Of a stretch of DNA of 11,068 bases, positions 8,064 to 11,068 are shown one piece after another. The position numbers and the translations under genes are program-made. The notes below the pieces were generated by a model, which saw nothing but the letters and a program-made list of their open reading frames with translations, was not told the origin of the DNA and did not search any database. Origin of the DNA: Bacillota bacterium (lineage in GTDB: Bacteria; Bacillota; Clostridia; Acetivibrionales; DSM-1351); contig JAEYWA010000131.1 in the NCBI GenBank assembly GCA_023431385.1, positions 1-11,068 on the forward strand, in the 5' to 3' direction. Every line of letters begins with the position of its first letter. Positions within the stretch are counted from its first letter, which is position 1.

Positions 8064-9209
8064 TTACATCTTTTTTCTAAAGAGTTCTATTTGCTTATAG
8101 TAATCTTCTGTAGTTATAAACATAAATGGTTTATCAAATTTATCCACTTCTTTTAGTGGGTACAAGGTTCCATCCATTGTAAAAGCAGCTTTTACTCTTG
8201 AACTCAATAAAAGTGAGTTAAATGCTGCTGTCCCTCCAAAGGAGTGACCTGCTATACCAATGTTTCCAGTGTCTATGGCTCCGTTGAATTTACTTTTTCC
8301 AGTGACAGAATTCAACCTATCAAGTTGCTTTATTAAGAACTCAATATCTTCAACCCATAACTTTCCTATGGTGTCATACATTACCTTCATATTTTGCAGA
8401 TTTACTGCTGTCTTTAGGCCGGTTACACTTCCATCAGGAAAAACAGTAGCAGAGGTTGAGTAGGTATGATCGGGAACAACCACAATGAATCCATTGCTAG
8501 CAAGGTTTTCTGCCTGTATAGTATGTAATACTCCCCCTGTCCCCATGCCATGGCAAAGGATGATTACAGGATAAGAGTTTGTCCCTGTAGCTATATCAGC
8601 TTTAACGAAAGAATTACTCTTAAAATACTTCCAGTATCCAATAATAAATTTGGGGAATTTTAAATCGCGTGCATATTGAGCAATAGTTTTTTCAAATACG
8701 TCTTCTCCTTTCGGAAAAAATGTTTTTCTTTCTAAGTTGTCATTTATATTCGCCGGATAATATATTGTGGTCATCAATTCTCTTTTATCAGATTTGTCTT
8801 CAGTCAAAAGTTCCAATCTATCACTATCAATAAAATGAAAAGTTTCGCAACCCACGGAATAAGGTCCATTAGGTTCATCAAAATTAACCACAGGTAATAA
8901 GATAGCTAACAAGGCTGAAGAAGAAAAACATACTGCTGTTATAGAAAGCAGAATGTACTTAATTGGCTTCCATACTCTAATCTCAGGTCTGGCATATTGT
9001 ATTACCGATATAATACTAAACAATATCAACAATAAGTAAACGATAAAAAGCTGCCATCTGAAACCCTCAATCATCAGCTGCGCAGCAAACATCGGTAAGG
9101 CAATGGAAATAGTAACAATTCTGAACCTATCCGGTATAAGCTTTTTGAAGTAAACTATAACAATCATATAGCCACACACCAAGGATAATAGTATTTCGAG
9201 CAATCTCAT
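8064..9209 (-). CDS. N-terminal part of a membrane-anchored alpha/beta hydrolase, PAF-acetylhydrolase type
   Basis: This 381-residue frame has four hydrophobic segments (about 3-20, 30-48, 51-70, 84-108) followed by an esterase/lipase domain. CHGMGTGG is the oxyanion-hole HG motif, and GHSFGG carries nucleophile S323. The Asp in MDGTLYP is D346, 23 residues later, the same spacing as S273 to D296 in human plasma PAF acetylhydrolase. The third triad member, His, is absent because the frame stops (TAA at 8066-8064) right after the strand FMFITTED and a short helix. The missing His lies in the next ORF in the -1 frame. Family members hydrolyse short or oxidised acyl esters of phospholipids; the real substrate is unknown. 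The ATG at 9209 has GGGAGGT five bases upstream. The gene follows citrate synthase but has a terminator and its own promoter candidate before it. Confidence 0.88.
   Translation of the reverse strand: MRLLEILLSLVCGYMIVIVYFKKLIPDRFRIVTISIALPMFAAQLMIEGFRWQLFIVYLLLILFSIISVIQYARPEIRVWKPIKYILLSITAVCFSSSALLAILLPVVNFDEPNGPYSVGCETFHFIDSDRLELLTEDKSDKRELMTTIYYPANINDNLERKTFFPKGEDVFEKTIAQYARDLKFPKFIIGYWKYFKSNSFVKADIATGTNSYPVIILCHGMGTGGVLHTIQAENLASNGFIVVVPDHTYSTSATVFPDGSVTGLKTAVNLQNMKVMYDTIGKLWVEDIEFLIKQLDRLNSVTGKSKFNGAIDTGNIGIAGHSFGGTAAFNSLLLSSRVKAAFTMDGTLYPLKEVDKFDKPFMFITTEDYYKQIELFRKKM
8070..8076 (-). other. A AAA AAG slippery heptamer at the hydrolase frame junction
   Basis: In the zero frame the minus strand reads AGA AAA AAG ATG TAA, so the heptamer A AAA AAG is in the exact phase used for -1 slippage, as in E. 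coli dnaX and many IS3-family elements. After slipping, the next codons are GAT GTA ACT CAA and run straight into the C-terminal ORF. The zero-frame stop comes two codons after the site. No clear upstream Shine-Dalgarno-like stimulator and no convincing downstream hairpin was seen. A one-base loss in the same A-run would look identical, so programmed shifting is a hypothesis. Confidence 0.6.
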
Positions 9210-9243
9210 GATTTACCTCCCACATTATGGTATTTTACAAAAT

Positions 9244-9272
9244 AATATACATAAGTATCTGATATATGTCTG
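9244..9272 (-). promoter_or_regulatory. Candidate promoter for the hydrolase gene
   Basis: On the minus strand CAGACA (9272-9267, four of six) and TATATT (9249-9244, five of six) are 17 bp apart. The leader would be only about 25-30 nt. The -35 lies in a third copy of the CAGACAT sequence that builds the neighbouring terminator, so promoter and terminator abut. Confidence 0.4.
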
Positions 9273-9308
9273 AAAAAAAACAGACATATTGGTAAATGTC
9301 TGTTTTTT
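9273..9308 (-). terminator. Strong intrinsic terminator after citrate synthase
   Basis: On the plus strand AAAAAACAGACAT (9275-9287) pairs perfectly with ATGTCTGTTTTTT (9296-9308), a 13-bp stem around an 8-nt loop. In the minus-strand transcript of citrate synthase it is followed by a run of eight U residues (9280-9273). It is largely symmetric and may also stop plus-strand transcription. A further copy of the stem arm follows at 9264-9272 and can form an alternative hairpin. Confidence 0.92.
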
Positions 9309-9340
9309 AGTGTCATTTATATTAACACTTTATTTTAATC

Positions 9341-10693
9341 TTACCTCTCCTCCAGAGGAACAAACGGCTGAGGTTTGGTAATACTCTTATATGCAGGTCT
9401 GATGATCTTTTGCATGCACACCACTTCCTCTATTCTGTGAGCACACCAGCCAACGATTCGTGCAACTGCAAATAATGGTGTAAACAGCTCTGTTGGAATT
9501 CCCAGGGCATCATATACAAAGCCGGAATAGAGATCTACGTTTGCACAAATATTTTTTGAAGTACCCTTCTTCTCTGCGAATACTTCAGGCCCTATTCTCT
9601 CTACTGCATCATATAACAGGAATTCCTTCTCACGGCCTTTTTCTATAGCAAGCTGGTGTGCCTTCTCCTTAAGAAGTATTGTTCTGGGGTCTGACAAAGT
9701 GTACACTGCATGGCCCAAACCATAAATAAGTCCGGCTTTATCAAATACTTCCTTATTCATCATTTTTGTGAGGTAGGTTTTTACTTCATCATCATCGGCC
9801 CAATCCGATACATTTTCCTTAATATTCTCCAGCATCTCCATAGCCTTGATATTGGCTCCACCGTGTTTGGGCCCCTTCAAAGAGCCTACTGCGGCCGCAA
9901 TTGCGGAATATGTGTCAGTCTCGGTTGAAGATACAACTCTTGCGGCGAAGGTCGAATTATTGCCTCCGCCATGTTCAGCGTGTAGAACAAGAGCGAGATC
10001 AAGTATTTCAGCCTCTGTTCTCGTATATTTGTTATCAGGTCTGATCATATATAATATGTTTTCAGCAGTGGACAATTCTGGTTTCGGCATATGAATATAA
10101 AGGCTCTGACCCCCGTAATAATGGGACTTTGCCTGGAAGCCGTAGGCAGCCATTGTGGGAAAACGGGCTATTAGCTCAATGCTTTGTCTTAAAAGATTTT
10201 TCGGGTCAATACTGTCGGGATCGTTATCATAGGAATACGACACCAGTACACTTCTGGCCAGTTTGTTCATTATGTCGGAACTTGGAGCCTTAAGGATCAT
10301 ATCTTCAGTAAAGCCATTTGGAAGTGCTCTTAAGTCTCCCAACAGCTGGTTGAATTCATCAAGCTGTTCTCTATTCGGCAATTTTCCGAACATCAGAAGA
10401 TAGCAAACCTCTTCAAAGCCGAATCTTTGTTCCCTCTGAAACCCTTTTACAAGATCAACCACGTCTATACCCCTGTAAATAAGGCGTCCCTCGTCTTCCT
10501 TTCTTTCACCTTCATAAATGACATAACCATGTACCTCACCTATTTCGGTAAGTCCAACCAAAACTCCCGAGCCGTCGCTGTTCCTGAGACCTTTTTTTAC
10601 ACTATATTTACTGAAATATTCTGCATCAATTTTATTTACATCATCTATATAGCCTACCATCTTATCTACGTAAGAATTTAATTTATGTTCCAT
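9341..10693 (-). CDS. gltA: Citrate synthase (Si-type fold, GltA/CitZ family)
   Basis: It condenses acetyl-CoA and oxaloacetate to citrate and CoA in the cytoplasm, feeding 2-oxoglutarate and glutamate synthesis in an anaerobe. The ATG start gives 450 residues. The three catalytic residues are seen: H241 (in AEHGGGNNSTF), H328 (in GLGHAVYTLSDPR) and D387 (in NVDLYSGFVYDALG). The conserved GPKHGGAN lies at 274-281. The N-terminal extension of about 35 residues before the core is usual in clostridial members. 2-Methylcitrate synthase shares all these motifs and cannot be ruled out, but no prp genes are nearby. An upstream in-frame TTG (10708) overlaps the ribosome binding site and is not preferred. 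The gene appears to be a single-gene unit, with terminators on both sides and no aconitase or isocitrate dehydrogenase gene adjacent in this window. Confidence 0.93.
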   Translation of the reverse strand: MEHKLNSYVDKMVGYIDDVNKIDAEYFSKYSVKKGLRNSDGSGVLVGLTEIGEVHGYVIYEGERKEDEGRLIYRGIDVVDLVKGFQREQRFGFEEVCYLLMFGKLPNREQLDEFNQLLGDLRALPNGFTEDMILKAPSSDIMNKLARSVLVSYSYDNDPDSIDPKNLLRQSIELIARFPTMAAYGFQAKSHYYGGQSLYIHMPKPELSTAENILYMIRPDNKYTRTEAEILDLALVLHAEHGGGNNSTFAARVVSSTETDTYSAIAAAVGSLKGPKHGGANIKAMEMLENIKENVSDWADDDEVKTYLTKMMNKEVFDKAGLIYGLGHAVYTLSDPRTILLKEKAHQLAIEKGREKEFLLYDAVERIGPEVFAEKKGTSKNICANVDLYSGFVYDALGIPTELFTPLFAVARIVGWCAHRIEEVVCMQKIIRPAYKSITKPQPFVPLEER

Positions 10694-10700
10694 ATTGTTT

Positions 10701-10706
10701 TCCTCC
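10701..10706 (-). promoter_or_regulatory. Ribosome binding site that fixes the citrate synthase start
   Basis: GGAGGA on the minus strand ends 7 nt before the ATG at 10693-10691. The upstream TTG at 10708 would place this site inside the gene, so the 450-residue protein is preferred. Confidence 0.85.
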
Positions 10707-10769
10707 AAACGACTAAATGAAATATCTTATTTATAATTAACTCAATTTCCACGAAAAAGATATCCCAAT

Positions 10770-10796
10770 TGTATAATATTTCTTACAGTGACGCAA
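10770..10796 (-). promoter_or_regulatory. Weak candidate promoter for citrate synthase
   Basis: On the minus strand TTGCGT (10796-10791) and TATACA (10775-10770) are 15 bp apart, which is short of ideal. About 45 bp further upstream is an inverted repeat, AGTATT (10840-10845) and AATACT (10848-10853), which could be a regulator site. The 375 bp from 10694 to the window end contain these, the two hairpins at 10939-11035, and no gene that could be supported. Confidence 0.25.
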
Positions 10797-10938
10797 GTTT
10801 TATCTGTTAAAAAATCATCATAGTTAAATAACCTTGGACAGTATTAAAATACTACTGATATTTTCAAAATATGCTCCAACGCAAAACAAATTTATTCATC
10901 ATACCAAGTATAACTAATCAAATTCTCATTTTGAAGAA

Positions 10939-10996
10939 AAAAAGGGGCTGTTGCACAATGAATAAATTTTATTCGCTGTGTAGCAGTCCCCTTTTT
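10939..10996 (-). terminator. Long hairpin, probable terminator of an upstream minus-strand gene
   Basis: AAAAAGGGGCTG (from 10939) pairs with CAGTCCCCTTTTT (to 10996) with one bulged T. Pairing continues through GAATAAA (10960-10966) and TTTATTC (10968-10974) with a few wobbles and mismatches, so almost the whole 58 nt folds into one stem with a very small loop. On the minus strand it is followed by seven T residues, the form of an intrinsic terminator. The length is unusual for a plain terminator and it could be a small dispersed repeat element. Confidence 0.7.
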
Positions 10997-11015
10997 GCCC
11001 CTAAAAATGTAAAAT

Positions 11016-11035
11016 GCGGGTCCCGAAGGGCCCGC
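11016..11035 (-). terminator. GC-rich hairpin with UUCG loop, probable first of two stacked terminators
   Basis: On the minus strand GCGGGCCC and GGACCCGC form an 8-position stem, with one C-A mismatch, closed by a C(UUCG)G tetraloop. It is followed by ATTTTACATTTTT. It stands out as GC-rich in an AT-rich gap. On the plus strand the mismatch becomes a G-U wobble, but the loop is then CGAA, so the minus strand looks like the functional reading. It would end transcription of a gene beyond the right edge. Confidence 0.6.
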
Positions 11036-11068
11036 AAGTGTTGTATAATTTAATTTGTGAAGACTAAC

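Noticed and set aside
10694..10708. Upstream TTG start for citrate synthase
   Set aside because: Same reason: the TTG codon overlaps the GGAGGA site that serves the ATG at 10693.
10871..11053. 60-codon plus-strand ORF near the right edge
   Set aside because: It runs straight through both hairpins, has no convincing ribosome binding site or recognisable protein, and its inner ATG is part of the long stem.

Overview
The window looks like chromosomal DNA from a low-GC Firmicute, most likely a member of the class Clostridia. The DNA is AT-rich, genes are preceded by strong GGAGG-type ribosome binding sites, and pyruvate kinase carries the extra C-terminal PEP-utilizer-like domain common in Firmicutes. 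The genus is an inference; a relative of the cellulolytic Ruminiclostridium group would fit. No phage, insertion-sequence transposase, CRISPR array, tRNA or rRNA was seen.

Layout, read from the right because nearly everything is on the minus strand: two stacked terminator-like hairpins at the right edge (10939-11035) end transcription of an unseen gene. Next come a citrate synthase (10693 to 9341), a strong terminator (9273-9308), and a membrane-anchored alpha/beta hydrolase of the platelet-activating-factor acetylhydrolase type. The hydrolase is split into two frames (9209-8064 and 8052-7717). A sodium:neurotransmitter-symporter family transporter, the only plus-strand gene (6336-7709), converges on it. 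A divergent promoter region (5989-6335) separates the transporter from pyruvate kinase (5988-4246). That gene is followed by the ATP-dependent protease Lon (4124-1815), a bidirectional terminator (1731-1758), a membrane/acidic-repeat/TPR protein (1488-88) and the first 13 codons of a probable PRC-barrel protein (39-1).

The genes are central metabolism and housekeeping: glycolytic ATP formation, citrate formation, protein quality control and amino-acid uptake. They do not form one pathway. Likely transcription units are citrate synthase alone, the hydrolase alone, the transporter alone, pyk with possible read-through into lon (121 bp gap, no terminator seen, but a good internal promoter), and the TPR gene with the PRC-barrel gene (48 bp gap).

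The most notable observation is in the hydrolase. The first frame holds the nucleophile Ser and the Asp of the catalytic triad, and the second frame holds the His. They meet at A AAA AAG, the classic bacterial -1 frameshift heptamer. A -1 shift there would give a continuous 497-residue enzyme with a full triad. The alternatives are a homopolymer indel (pseudogene or phase variant) or a sequencing error. A second point is that the transporter has Lys and Asp where LeuT has two side-chain ligands of its Na1 site.
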